Numbered from the stretch's first letter, positions 25,261-34,755 are shown. The stretch is 64,000 nucleotides of DNA from Clostridia bacterium (GCA_900766585.1 CAAFVV010000042.1:45187-109186); one strand, 5' to 3'. The notes: a model not told the origin generated them from the sequence alone. Numbers and translations: made by a program.

Positions 25261-27792
25261 TCAACCCTCCTTTGTCAGTACATAATCCATCGGACCGACG
25301 GTGCAGCCGTCCGCCGTAACGGCGGTTCTGTTATAGTTGGTGAGTAGGCAGACGCCATTGGAATACACCGAGCGGTATACGCCTGACGTCACTTCCTCGT
25401 GCCGCACCATACAGGCGCCCTGCACCTTTTCGCGGATGGTCTGACACTCCTTCCACATGGCAATGGAATCGTCAAGCCAGAGCCGGTAATGATTGGAGGT
25501 CAGGTAGGTATACTCACTGTTGCGCAGCACGGCGTTCTCCGCATAGAACAGGGAAAAATAGAGCGACGCGCCGGTTTCAATGGTTTTGAGATGCTGATAT
25601 TCCCGGTTGTCCACCTCGTTGTACGCTTCGCCGGCATAGGGTACAAGCCCCGACAGAACCAGCGGCAGGAAGGGAACGCTGCGGCTGATGAGCTTGCGGT
25701 TATTGGCATACAGCGGCGTCTCCACCAGTCCGGAGGCGGCGGATACCGCGTCCATCATCGGAGCAGTCAGCAGCAGCCCGGAGCCGCCGGCGCGGATATC
25801 CTTCAGGATATCCACCGTCACCTTTTTGGCCGACTGGCGCAGGATAACGGAGGACTTATTGTAGTCCGCATACAGCTCGCGCCCCATGTCCAGCATGGCG
25901 ATATGGGTCACACCGCGGCTCGCCATACGCGACACAAACGTGCCGACATATTCCGGCAGATAGCCGACAGACAGGATGTTGTGGATCCCCTCTTTTTCCC
26001 GGGTCACCAGATTATACTCATATTTTTTCGCCAGCGACTGATCCAATGTGCGGGCGGAACGCGCATTGCGGTTGATGTGCCCGCTTTCGCGGGGAACCGT
26101 CAGGGCGTTGACACCCAGATACAATGTACCGTTTTGCGCTTCGACCGCTTCGGACAGCGCGGCAAAATCCTTTTCTCCGCCCAGCGTCCGCAGCAGATCG
26201 TTACGGTTGAGGGAATAGTTATCCACGCCGCCCTTCAAGGCGCCGGTGCTGATCATCTGCACAGAGGATACACCGGCATCGGTATACAGCTTCAGTATTT
26301 CCTGTGCCTGCTTAAAAGTCGTCAGCGCCTTTGTCCCCTCATACTGAAATCCCAGCACCTCCTCGGTGCGGGTGATGGCGCCGATGGTCTCCAGATACAG
26401 CTCCGGCTGCGCCGCAATACCGGTCAGCTTCAGCCCGTCGCGCTGCATCAGATACGCCTTGTAGCAGGCCGCCATATCGCTGTAGGTGCCGCCGCCCGCC
26501 AGCAGGACATACCGGGTGCGCAGACTGCCGCCGTAGATCTCATTCTGGCTCACCGGAACCGTCGTATTGACGCTGCCGTCCCCGATCATCGCATTGGTGC
26601 GGTCCGACAGGATAAAGCGCGTCCCCACCACATTATAGGTACTGCGCGTATTGGCTTTCTGCGCGGTGATCTTCGCCATCACATCCCCGTCCTCGATGAT
26701 GGCAAGAACGCCGTTGTCGCCTTCCCGGATCCCGTAGACCGGCATCACCGTGCCGATCTCCAGCGACGTCTTTTCCTGATTGGACAGGGTCTTGTCGTTG
26801 CCGTAGAGCGCGATCTCCTGGGTGCCGGTGTCATGGGCACCCGCAGAGAAATCCACCAGCGCCCCGCTGCCGTCCGGGATCAGCATATAGCCGTTGCCCT
26901 TCTGATCGGAATGGAGTAGAAACTCATTGAGCTGAAGGTTGCTGGGCGGATAGTCCGGGTTGTATTTCAGCGCCGAGAGCGGCACATCCACCAGCAAACT
27001 GTCATTTTGCAGGCGGTAGTCCACCGTCACGTCAAAATACACCGAGCTGCTGGGATTGTAAGCAAATCCCATGCTTTCGCTGTCGGCTTTCAGATCGTCC
27101 GCCGTATAGCCGACTTTTTTGAGGATGCCGGGCAGTGAGCGCACCATGGCGGCGGTCTCCGCCCCCAGCACCCACACCTGTGCTGCATCGTCCCAGGTGA
27201 AGTATTTTTCAAGACGGCTCTTCTCCGTGCCGGTCAGTGCGCTGGTATCCCCGAAAAAACGGGTATACCGCTCGGCGCTGAGCTTTTTGGGCAGATCGTC
27301 ATAGGTCGCCTTGGACAAACTCAGCGAAAAGATGAGCCGCACGCCGTCGTCCGTCTTTTCCGTTGTCAGGCCGCCCTCGTTCACGCAGTTTTTATAGCTG
27401 TACAGACTTTTCAGCGTATCGCCGTCATAATAATCCACCCGCAGCACCGAGCGGATCAGCTCCTGCATATCCACCGTAGCCACCGTGTCTTTGTCAAGAT
27501 CCGACGGGATCGAGCTCCAGACCTTGCCGCTGCGCCGATCCGCCACAGCCACGCCGCCGGTGCTCTCATCCAGATACAGCCGCAGCCAGTTATTTTCCGC
27601 CGCCTGCTTATAGGACGCCGGCAAAACGGCGGTATCTGTACCGGCCGTCGGCTGCGATGCATAGCAGAAATCGAAAACGGGAACACTCTCCCGATAGCGG
27701 TCATCCACACGGTTGGAGACGCCGCAGCCGCAAAGACTGAGCAGCAATGCGGCCACAACCGACCAGGCGGCAAGACACATTCCTTTTTTCAT
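25261..27792 (-). CDS. DUF5696 lipoprotein
   Basis: An 843-residue secreted lipoprotein (lipid Cys at 23 in SLCGCG). Residues 50-330 look like a beta sandwich: WLRLYLDESTGGVAVADRRS, WSSIPSDLDKDT, LLVDVPLSALKYNPDYPPSN. DGSGALVDFSAG and YGIREGDNGVLAIIEDGD are the DUF5696 signature as I know it. The second half (about 440-760) has a TIM-barrel-like pattern (GVSSVQMISTGALKGGVDNY, GVTHIAMLDMGRELYADYN), suggesting a hydrolase-like domain. No biochemical role is known for the family, which often lies beside sugar ABC permeases. The ATG at 27792 is followed by MKKGMC; a longer frame of seven codons lacks a signal-peptide start. Coupled to permease pair 2. Confidence 0.8.
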   Translation of the reverse strand: MKKGMCLAAWSVVAALLLSLCGCGVSNRVDDRYRESVPVFDFCYASQPTAGTDTAVLPASYKQAAENNWLRLYLDESTGGVAVADRRSGKVWSSIPSDLDKDTVATVDMQELIRSVLRVDYYDGDTLKSLYSYKNCVNEGGLTTEKTDDGVRLIFSLSLSKATYDDLPKKLSAERYTRFFGDTSALTGTEKSRLEKYFTWDDAAQVWVLGAETAAMVRSLPGILKKVGYTADDLKADSESMGFAYNPSSSVYFDVTVDYRLQNDSLLVDVPLSALKYNPDYPPSNLQLNEFLLHSDQKGNGYMLIPDGSGALVDFSAGAHDTGTQEIALYGNDKTLSNQEKTSLEIGTVMPVYGIREGDNGVLAIIEDGDVMAKITAQKANTRSTYNVVGTRFILSDRTNAMIGDGSVNTTVPVSQNEIYGGSLRTRYVLLAGGGTYSDMAACYKAYLMQRDGLKLTGIAAQPELYLETIGAITRTEEVLGFQYEGTKALTTFKQAQEILKLYTDAGVSSVQMISTGALKGGVDNYSLNRNDLLRTLGGEKDFAALSEAVEAQNGTLYLGVNALTVPRESGHINRNARSARTLDQSLAKKYEYNLVTREKEGIHNILSVGYLPEYVGTFVSRMASRGVTHIAMLDMGRELYADYNKSSVILRQSAKKVTVDILKDIRAGGSGLLLTAPMMDAVSAASGLVETPLYANNRKLISRSVPFLPLVLSGLVPYAGEAYNEVDNREYQHLKTIETGASLYFSLFYAENAVLRNSEYTYLTSNHYRLWLDDSIAMWKECQTIREKVQGACMVRHEEVTSGVYRSVYSNGVCLLTNYNRTAVTADGCTVGPMDYVLTKEG

Positions 27793-27816
27793 AGTAACCT
27801 CCCTTTCTAACATCGG

Positions 27817-28434
27817 TCACACACGAAAACTCAGTTCCTGCCAGATGGCGGTGACATACATAACAAACTCGGAAATGAGATGGAAGAACAGCAGATAGAT
27901 AAAGGCCAGCGCCAGCATGGCGATCACGGTCAGCACGGAGGTGATCAGCATTTTGGTCACTGTGTACTGATGCACCGTCATGATACCGGTGAACAGCAGG
28001 AAGAAGAACCAGATGCCCGCCAGCACCGTGAGGATGCCGTAATATGCCGACTCGGCGTAGGTAAAGCTCTGCGAGAGGAATGCCAGCGGGATGTTGATGA
28101 GGGACAGCGGCAGCGTGGAATACCCAAACACCATATAAATATCCCTGAATCTGCCCTCACCCTCCATCAGCGTCGTGATCGACCAGTTGCCGATGCAAAA
28201 CAGCAGGGTAATGATCAGCACCTTGTTGAATTCCGTCTGGATGCTGACCAGCTGCAGCCCGGTCTCATTGTACAGAAAGCTGGTCACCTCATGCACCAGC
28301 ACGTTGGAAATGACCCACAGGAGAATATAGACGGTCGCCAGCAGCAGGCTTCCCCGATTCTCGTGCTTGAGATCGTAAAACCCGTCGAAGGGGTGAGTCA
28401 GCACATAAAATGAATACCGAAGCTTGTCTTTCAT
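27817..28434 (-). CDS. YIP1 family membrane protein
   Basis: A 205-residue protein with about five membrane helices. The N-terminus SFYVLTHPFDGFYDLKHENR, followed by GSLLLATVYILLWVISNVLV, is the standard opening of bacterial YIP1-family proteins (P-x-x-G-x-x-x-L/I-K). Helices follow at about 70-95, 105-130, 140-165 and 170-195. Function unknown; the same gene type often accompanies DUF5696 and sugar permease genes in Firmicutes (my recollection, not searched). Its ATG overlaps the stop of the NHL gene by one base (TAATG), with GGAGACGGCATA as ribosome site, so the two are translationally coupled. Confidence 0.8.
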   Translation of the reverse strand: MKDKLRYSFYVLTHPFDGFYDLKHENRGSLLLATVYILLWVISNVLVHEVTSFLYNETGLQLVSIQTEFNKVLIITLLFCIGNWSITTLMEGEGRFRDIYMVFGYSTLPLSLINIPLAFLSQSFTYAESAYYGILTVLAGIWFFFLLFTGIMTVHQYTVTKMLITSVLTVIAMLALAFIYLLFFHLISEFVMYVTAIWQELSFRV

Positions 28435-29909
28435 TATGCCGTCTCCTTTCCCCTGCCGCGCTTTTTTCTCCTCACCTTTTGCCATACCGATCCGCCGATC
28501 ACCAGTGCCGCGCCGCCGATCACCATCACACCCAGATACCGGGACATCAGCTCCTTGCGGTATTCCGTGAACGCCTTGTTGTAGCCGGTCATGTAGGTGA
28601 TGGTATCGCCGCGGTAATTGCCCAGCTTGAAGCAGCGCATGGCTTCCTCATAGTCCCCGCTGCGGAGACTGATCTTGCCCAGCTGCAAATACGCCAGCTC
28701 AAAAAAGGCGTTGATCTTCAGCACATCGTTCCATAGGGCGGCGCTTTTCTCATATTCGCCCTTGTAGTAGGCGTCTCCTGCCTGCGTAATATTTTCCGCG
28801 TACGCTGTCTTTTTGAACACCGTCACCGTAGCCGCCACCTCGTCCAGCACATACAGCCTGCCGTTTTGATATTCCAGTGCAGCGGGGTTGGTAAAGGTGC
28901 CGATCTGCGTGCCGCGGCCTCCGAACGCGTACAGGAGGTAGCCCTCCTGGTTATACGCAAAGATGCGGCACTGATTGGAATCCAGCACATAATAGTCGCC
29001 GTTTTCAGACGGGCAGACATCCACCAGAACGGAGCCCTGCCCCTCCTGATAGAGCACATCCCCCGCCACATCCACATAGCCGGAGCGGATGAGGATGTCC
29101 ACACCCGAAAGATTCAGCCGCTTGACGGGTGTCATCTCCGAGGTGGAGGCACAGACCGCATACAGAAAGCCATAGTCGTCCATGGCGATATTCTCATATT
29201 CAATAGGCACAAAGCTGACCAGCTGCTCCTGCTGCGTCTCACTCATCAGGGATTTCCAGATCCGCAGCACCGGGTTGACCACCGCTTTATTGCTGCCGAT
29301 AAAGCCGACAAATGTGCCGTCCGCCGTCAGCTTCATCAGGCCGGAATATTCATTGGTGTTGACAATGTACATCGTGCCCGAGACATCCACACCGATCTTG
29401 CTGGGCTTAAACTCATAGTTTTCCGCCAGCAGCGGCGAATCCGGGCAGGTGTAGATCTTTTGCAGAGCGCCTGTTTTGTCCAGTACCACCACACGCTGGT
29501 TATCGGTATCACAAATATACAGCCGGCCGTCCTCGGTCAGATAAAAGCCGCGGGGACCGGAAAAGGTATCCGGCTGACCGTCGTGGTCAAAGCCGGTGAT
29601 CTCCCTCTCCAGCCTGCCTCCGGCATCCAGAATGACCAGCTTGTTCAGGCTGCTGTCTATCAGATACATCCTGCCCTCGGAATCAAAAGCAAAATCCGAC
29701 GGGCGGCCAAGCTCTGTCCCCATGGTATTGCCGTCCATAAAGCTGTCGGCAATAAAGGGCGCGGGCGAATAGACATACTCCTCCTTGCCGGTGGCTGTGG
29801 AATAGGTGTAGCTCTCATACGGCGTGAACGCACACAGCATCAGCGCGGTGCTGCAGGCCAGCAGCGCGGCGCCGATGCGGATGCTCCAAGCGGACTGTTT
29901 CATGCGCAT
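28434..29909 (-). CDS. NHL-repeat beta-propeller and TPR-like protein with C-terminal membrane anchor
   Basis: A 491-residue protein: N-terminal signal/membrane segment (residues 8-28), then NHL repeats from about 55 to 370 (RPSDFAFDSEGRMYLIDSS, GPRGFYLTEDGRLYICDTDN, NPAALEYQNGRLYVLDEV) that should form a six-bladed propeller outside the cell. Next comes a TPR-like helical stretch (about 385-450: GDAYYKGEYEKSAALWNDVL, LQLGKISLRSGDYEEAMRCF). A C-terminal helix (VMVIGGAALVIGGSVW) and basic tail anchor it. Such a protein could hold or sense substrate for the transporter; that is inference. The start is the ATG at 29909 with GGAAAGGTG upstream; it lies 11 bp after permease pair 1. Confidence 0.75.
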   Translation of the reverse strand: MRMKQSAWSIRIGAALLACSTALMLCAFTPYESYTYSTATGKEEYVYSPAPFIADSFMDGNTMGTELGRPSDFAFDSEGRMYLIDSSLNKLVILDAGGRLEREITGFDHDGQPDTFSGPRGFYLTEDGRLYICDTDNQRVVVLDKTGALQKIYTCPDSPLLAENYEFKPSKIGVDVSGTMYIVNTNEYSGLMKLTADGTFVGFIGSNKAVVNPVLRIWKSLMSETQQEQLVSFVPIEYENIAMDDYGFLYAVCASTSEMTPVKRLNLSGVDILIRSGYVDVAGDVLYQEGQGSVLVDVCPSENGDYYVLDSNQCRIFAYNQEGYLLYAFGGRGTQIGTFTNPAALEYQNGRLYVLDEVAATVTVFKKTAYAENITQAGDAYYKGEYEKSAALWNDVLKINAFFELAYLQLGKISLRSGDYEEAMRCFKLGNYRGDTITYMTGYNKAFTEYRKELMSRYLGVMVIGGAALVIGGSVWQKVRRKKRGRGKETA

Positions 29910-29920
29910 ATCACCTTTCC

Positions 29921-30805
29921 TCAATCTTTCAGGCCGGAGGAGGCCATGGTTTCCATAATGCTGCTTTGGGAAATGATAAAAAACAGGATCGGCACGATCA
30001 TCATGATCACCGTGACCGCCGCACTTGCGCCGGCACGGGCGATACCGCCGCTGGCGATCTGATTCAGCGCCGTCGGCAGATTTTTCATCTCCTCGCTGAA
30101 TATGTAGGTGGAGTTGGTGCCGTTCCAAAGCCCCTGGAAGGAGAACAGCGCCAGCGTCAGCCAGGCGGGCTTGACGTTGGGCATGATGATGCTGCCGAAA
30201 ACGCGGAAATCGCCCGCGCCGTCCATTTTGGCTGCCTCGATCAGAGAATCCGGGATCTGCACCATAAACTGCTTCATCAGGTAAAGACCGAAGCTGCCGC
30301 CCACGGCGGGGAGCAGAATGGCCAGATAGGTATCGGTCATGCCCATACCGGCGATGATCTGGAAGTTCGCCACATCCGCCACCGCCGGGCTGATCATCAG
30401 CGAATAGACCACAAGGGAGGAGATCAGTTTATTGCCCGGCATTTTGGCATATTTGGCCAGCGGAAATGCACACATGGACGCCAGCAGGATATGCCCGATG
30501 GTGCCCACCACGGACTCAAACACCGTATTGAACAGATACCGGGAAAAGGGCACCTGCGAATCAGCCAGCAGCGCAAACAGCGTGATAAAGTTGGCACCTG
30601 TCGGGTTGCGGACAAAAATTTTCGGCGGAAACAGATACAGCTCGCTCATCGGCTTGAACGCCTGATTGACGGACATGACCATGGGCAGGAGGCTGTACAG
30701 GCCGAAGAAAAACAGCACCGCAAAGATGGCAAAATTGCCGGCGCGGCTGCGGTTTAGGCGCTTTGGGCGGCGCGGGGTCCGGGTCTTTTTCGCTTTTCCG
30801 TCCAT
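29921..30805 (-). CDS. Carbohydrate ABC transporter permease, MalG-type (pair 1)
   Basis: A 294-residue CUT1 permease with six helices and the EAA loop DSLIEAAKMDGAGDFRVFGS followed by IIMPNVKPAW. The N-terminus is a basic stretch (KAKKTRTPRRPKRLNRSR) before the first helix. Its ATG overlaps the stop of the partner permease (TAATG), so the two subunits are made together. No ATPase in the locus. Confidence 0.92.
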   Translation of the reverse strand: MDGKAKKTRTPRRPKRLNRSRAGNFAIFAVLFFFGLYSLLPMVMSVNQAFKPMSELYLFPPKIFVRNPTGANFITLFALLADSQVPFSRYLFNTVFESVVGTIGHILLASMCAFPLAKYAKMPGNKLISSLVVYSLMISPAVADVANFQIIAGMGMTDTYLAILLPAVGGSFGLYLMKQFMVQIPDSLIEAAKMDGAGDFRVFGSIIMPNVKPAWLTLALFSFQGLWNGTNSTYIFSEEMKNLPTALNQIASGGIARAGASAAVTVIMMIVPILFFIISQSSIMETMASSGLKD

Positions 30806-31716
30806 TACTGTCCCACCCTTCCGAGCAGCTTTTGAAACAGCTTGTTAAAGATCACCGACAGCAAAAAGATAACCGTGGCGATTGCGGCGGCATAGCCGCG
30901 CTCCTGCCGGATGGTGCCGTAATCCAAAAGGTGATGGATCATCATGTGGGTCGCATAGTTGGTGCTGGGGAAACCGGTAAGCACCTGCGCCACATTGCCG
31001 GAGGCAAATGCGCCGGTGATGGACAGCACCGCCGACAGCGCCAGATGGGGCACCATCATGGGCAGCGTCACATACCACAGCTCCTGCCAGCGGTTTTTGA
31101 TGCCGTCAATGGCCGCCGCCTCGTAATAAGCGCGATCCACCGTGTTGAAGCCGGCGCGGAGCGTCAGGAAGGAGGTGCCCAGACTGATCCAGAGCTGGAC
31201 GATGATAACCGCCGTCATCATATAGGCGGGGTCGCTGAGCCACTGGATAGGCGAGGTGATAACGCCCAGATACAGCAGAATACTGTTGAGATAGCCGTAG
31301 GCATCGCCGTTGAAGATGACCAGCCAAATGACAAATACGTTGCCCGCAATAGACGGGGCGTAGAAGATCAGCGTCATCAGCGAGCGGAATTTCGGCTCCA
31401 GTTCATTGATGACCCATGCGAAAAAGAAGCACATCACATATCCGACCGGTCCGGTGATGACCGCAAAAAGCATGGTGTTCTGGAATGCCTGCTGAAAGAT
31501 ATCATCCTTGAAAAACAACTTATAGTAGTTATAAAAGCCCACAAACTCCGGTCGCTGAAACAGGTTGTAGTTTGTGAAGCTCATGGCTAAAGAGTAGACC
31601 ACCGGCCACACGGTGAACATACAAAAGCAGATCAGAAACGGAAGCATCAGCAAATACGCCTGCCGATAGCTGACGATCCGTTTCCACAGGGACAGCATAC
31701 CTAATGTGCGTTTCAT
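30805..31716 (-). CDS. Sugar ABC transporter permease, MalF-type (pair 1)
   Basis: A 303-residue CUT1 permease with six helices. The first helix region reads AYLLMLPFLICFCMFTVWPV followed by VYSLAMSFTNYNLF, the typical MalF-like opening. The EAA loop is YYEAAAIDGIKNRWQELWYV followed by TLPMMVPH. It lies 11 bp behind the 950-residue solute-binding fusion protein and overlaps the next permease by one base. Confidence 0.93.
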   Translation of the reverse strand: MKRTLGMLSLWKRIVSYRQAYLLMLPFLICFCMFTVWPVVYSLAMSFTNYNLFQRPEFVGFYNYYKLFFKDDIFQQAFQNTMLFAVITGPVGYVMCFFFAWVINELEPKFRSLMTLIFYAPSIAGNVFVIWLVIFNGDAYGYLNSILLYLGVITSPIQWLSDPAYMMTAVIIVQLWISLGTSFLTLRAGFNTVDRAYYEAAAIDGIKNRWQELWYVTLPMMVPHLALSAVLSITGAFASGNVAQVLTGFPSTNYATHMMIHHLLDYGTIRQERGYAAAIATVIFLLSVIFNKLFQKLLGRVGQ

Positions 31717-31727
31717 GGCCCTCTCCT

Positions 31728-34580
31728 TTATTCAAAATGGAATTCCTGCCGCTTGGTCGCGATCTCCTCGTCGATAAGCCCGCTGTATGTGATCAGCGCG
31801 TCACGGGGATACAGGTTGTTATTGACCACCAGGCGCAGTGCCGTCGGGATGTAGCGGGTGGACATGTATCCGCCGGGCACCTCCGGCAGCGCGCGGCTCC
31901 ACTCAAGCTGCTGGCTGATGACAGCCGCCACCTCTTTGTCCCAGGGCAGCCGTTTCATGGCGTCCACGGCCGCCGTGGCGATTCGCCCGGATTCACCCAG
32001 CGTCGTCTCGACCTCGATGCCGTATTCATATTGGACATCGGCCGAGGTCCACCATTTGAGGAACTCCCAGGAGGCATCGGGATGGTCGGTGTTGGCGAAG
32101 ATCACGGTGCCGGTTGCAAGGCCGGTCGCGGTGTGGTTCACCGTGCCGTCCGCAGCGGCAGCGCCGGGCACCGGTGCCGCTCCCCAAAGGCCTTCAATCT
32201 CCGGCGCACCCGCAGCCAGATTGTTGCAGAAGGTATAAGGTGCAATGACTATGGGCGCCTCGCCGGTGCGGAAATAGGTGAGCTGATCCAGCGTCTGGGG
32301 TACATTATATTTCGTGTAGAAATCCGCCAGCTGTTCAAACGCCTCAATGCCCATGGCACTGGCAAACGCCGTGGCGGTACCGCGCTCGTCATAGGCACTG
32401 CCGCCCTTCTGATACAGCATGGTGGTAAAGGTCTCGATGGAATCCACCGTCAGGCTGGGCAGTCCGAAGGTCATGTAGTTGTTGTTGAGCACAGGCAGCA
32501 TCTCGAATACGTCCTGCCATGTACGGGGGACAGACAGTCCCTTCTCCTCGAGAATGTCCTTGCGATAGAACATCAGGCTGAAGGAATAGCTGTCCGGCAG
32601 CGCATAGACCTTGCCGTCATAGGTGAAAGGCACCAGCGACTCCGACCAGAAATCGCCGAGGGAATCCCCATAATTCGCAAAGCTGCTCAAATCCAGCAGC
32701 GCGCCGCGGAAGCCGTAATCCATTACACTTTTGGAAACGATAAACAGGCTCACATCCGGACCGTTGCCGGTGGCGACGGCGGGGATCAGCGAATTGCCGT
32801 CAACCAGTTTAAGATCCACGCCGATGCCGTGCTGCGGCGTAAACGAGGTGTTGATGATCCCGCGCAGCGCCGATGCCTGATCCCGTCCGGCAGTGGACAC
32901 GCCAGCCGCATTGACGGTGGTCGACCCCAGCCACACCGTGATGGTCTCTTTCACCTCACCGCTGTACGCCATACTGCTGTAATCGTTGGTAAACGTGGCA
33001 AAGAAAGAACAGACATTAAACCAGACCAGCTGGAAGAAATTGAGCCGGTCAGCCTTCACCGCGGCTTTGGGCGCCGAAAAGGTCATGCAGTCAATGACCA
33101 GCGGCTGTTTCTGCGCCGTGAGCAGCCATTCGGACAGCGCACGGATATTGGTGCGGAACTGATCGAACTGGCGGGGCAGTCTGGCGACCCGCTCATAAAA
33201 CTGCCGCAGCTGGCGTTCCAGATCCTGAAACTGGGCGTATCCCTCGCCGATCTCCCCGGTGATCTCCAAAAGCGAGGCTTTCGCCGCCGCCAGATCATCC
33301 GCCAGCGTGAGCAGCCGGGTTTTCAGATCCGGAATCAGCTCCTCGAGCTGATAGTCGCGGTCGGCGTCCGGCTGACTCCCGATATACCCCATCACCGTGC
33401 GGTACAGGGTGTTGAGCTCCCCGACCAGGCGATCCGTCTCCTGAATGACCGCATCCAGCGTGCCGATGGTGTTTTCCAGCCGCAGGGTATGGCTGCCCTT
33501 TTCCAGATAGAGCAGATAGGGCGTTTCCTCTCCCCCCACCGTGTACTGCTGCCAGCCGGCGTTATAGGGGATCACCACGCTGTTCAGCTCCGCAAAGGGC
33601 AGGCTGCCGTCGATATAACAGCGACGGCAGGCATTTTGCCCCTGCGTTGTATTCTGCCGCACCCGCATGGTCAGCTTGTAAAAACCGGTTTCAGGAACCT
33701 TAAATTTCCACTCGATCCACTGCTGGGTATATGACCAGTTGGTTCCGCCGATGCTGTTGAGCAGGGATAAGCTGTAGTGACTGGGAGAGGTTTCCGCACT
33801 GCTGCGGTCGGTGATCGCATACAGGCTGGCGTCACTTTTGTACACCGCCTCCTCGCCCTCTATATACACCTCACCGGAGTGCGCCGCGTCGGTGCCGGCG
33901 TGCTGTGCCGCGTATTCCGCGTAGGCGGGCACGCGATCAGCCGGTGTCAGCACCAGCGCACGCAGCGCCAGATGCTCCCGGTTCACCGTCAGGAAGATGG
34001 TGTTGTCGCCCGCCTTCAGCGTATAGCGGTTGTCCGAGGCACTGAGGGCGCTCCGCAGCGTGGCGGAGGTAAAGACCGCCGCCTCTGTCTGACGAGGGCG
34101 GATCTGGTTGCCCCGGCTGTCCGTGACAGGCGCACCATCATTCTGCCAGACGCGTTTGAGCACCGCTCCGGTCAGTGCCTGACTGCCGCCGTCGCCGTTC
34201 ACCGACACCGCCACCTCGATATCATTGGAGCTGCCGGGCAGCGGCATATAGACCAGCGTGAGCGTATATTCTCCGCTGAGAGACGCCGCAAACTGCCAGC
34301 TGACCGAAGCGTTTTCCTGCAGCTCCAGCGCCGCCGTCTGATGCTCCTCATCAGAGAAAGTACCCACCGCCGCCAACGTCTTGTCAGACGCGGTAAAGCC
34401 GCGTGTGGCATCCAGCGTCAGCGTACCGTCCCCGGCGACAGTCAGAATTTCCGAGTCAGCCCGGGTATCCGCCGCGGACGCCGCCGGCGCTGCCGCCGTC
34501 GGCACAAGTGCCAGCAGCATCAACCCTGCCATCAGCGCTGCCATGACTCTCACATCACTCACCAACCCTTTCCGGTTCAT
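31728..34580 (-). CDS. Extracellular solute-binding protein fused to N-terminal beta-sandwich and helical domains
   Basis: A 950-residue secreted protein with a signal peptide ending near AASAA (about residue 37) but no lipobox Cys. Residues 40-220 and 235-375 each look like a carbohydrate-binding beta sandwich (VSWQFAASLSGEYTLTLVYM; IEWKFKVPETGFYKLTMRVR). Residues 380-480 are helical and coiled-coil-like (Leu/Arg/Glu-rich); around 505-525 is a hydrophobic stretch (FFQLVWFNVCSFFATF). From about 540 to the end is a standard cluster-B sugar-binding protein (GNGPDVSLFIVSKSV, ALPDSYSFSLMFYRKDILEE, PDASWEFLKWWTSAD). Typical such proteins have 420-550 residues, so this is nearly double. It is directly upstream of permease pair 1. 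How it stays at the cell without a lipid anchor is unclear; the hydrophobic stretch may insert in the membrane. Confidence 0.8.
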   Translation of the reverse strand: MNRKGLVSDVRVMAALMAGLMLLALVPTAAAPAASAADTRADSEILTVAGDGTLTLDATRGFTASDKTLAAVGTFSDEEHQTAALELQENASVSWQFAASLSGEYTLTLVYMPLPGSSNDIEVAVSVNGDGGSQALTGAVLKRVWQNDGAPVTDSRGNQIRPRQTEAAVFTSATLRSALSASDNRYTLKAGDNTIFLTVNREHLALRALVLTPADRVPAYAEYAAQHAGTDAAHSGEVYIEGEEAVYKSDASLYAITDRSSAETSPSHYSLSLLNSIGGTNWSYTQQWIEWKFKVPETGFYKLTMRVRQNTTQGQNACRRCYIDGSLPFAELNSVVIPYNAGWQQYTVGGEETPYLLYLEKGSHTLRLENTIGTLDAVIQETDRLVGELNTLYRTVMGYIGSQPDADRDYQLEELIPDLKTRLLTLADDLAAAKASLLEITGEIGEGYAQFQDLERQLRQFYERVARLPRQFDQFRTNIRALSEWLLTAQKQPLVIDCMTFSAPKAAVKADRLNFFQLVWFNVCSFFATFTNDYSSMAYSGEVKETITVWLGSTTVNAAGVSTAGRDQASALRGIINTSFTPQHGIGVDLKLVDGNSLIPAVATGNGPDVSLFIVSKSVMDYGFRGALLDLSSFANYGDSLGDFWSESLVPFTYDGKVYALPDSYSFSLMFYRKDILEEKGLSVPRTWQDVFEMLPVLNNNYMTFGLPSLTVDSIETFTTMLYQKGGSAYDERGTATAFASAMGIEAFEQLADFYTKYNVPQTLDQLTYFRTGEAPIVIAPYTFCNNLAAGAPEIEGLWGAAPVPGAAAADGTVNHTATGLATGTVIFANTDHPDASWEFLKWWTSADVQYEYGIEVETTLGESGRIATAAVDAMKRLPWDKEVAAVISQQLEWSRALPEVPGGYMSTRYIPTALRLVVNNNLYPRDALITYSGLIDEEIATKRQEFHFE

Positions 34581-34642
34581 GTCTTAGCTTGCGGGAGGTT
34601 CTACCCGCAGGACTTCCCGCAAACCAAGACATCCTTTTCCCG

Positions 34643-34675
34643 AAAAAAGCCCGGCCGAATCTCTCAAGCCGGGCT
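34643..34675 (-). terminator. Terminator-like hairpin between the two binding-protein genes
   Basis: Minus-strand stem AGCCCGGC/GCCGGGCT followed by TTTTTT, downstream of the 34756-36327 gene. It probably reduces read-through into the fusion binding protein and permeases. Confidence 0.7.
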
Positions 34676-34705
34676 CTTCCCGCCTGCTTTGTTCCCCGCA
34701 GGGGG

Positions 34706-34733
34706 CGGTTATCCGGCTTTTGCCGGATAACCG
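34706..34733 (-). other. Strong hairpin without T-run after the binding lipoprotein gene
   Basis: Perfect 12-bp stem CGGTTATCCGGC/GCCGGATAACCG with a four-base loop, 22 bp after the stop of the 34756-36327 gene. Such hairpins can protect the 3' end of the upstream message and so raise the binding-protein level. Confidence 0.55.
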
Positions 34734-34755
34734 TCACTCCCCGCTGCCGGAACAC

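Noticed and set aside
31704..33734. 676-codon plus-strand frame opposite the fusion binding protein
   Set aside because: His/Arg/Gln-rich antisense sequence with no recognisable domain; the minus frame has a signal peptide and binding-protein motifs.
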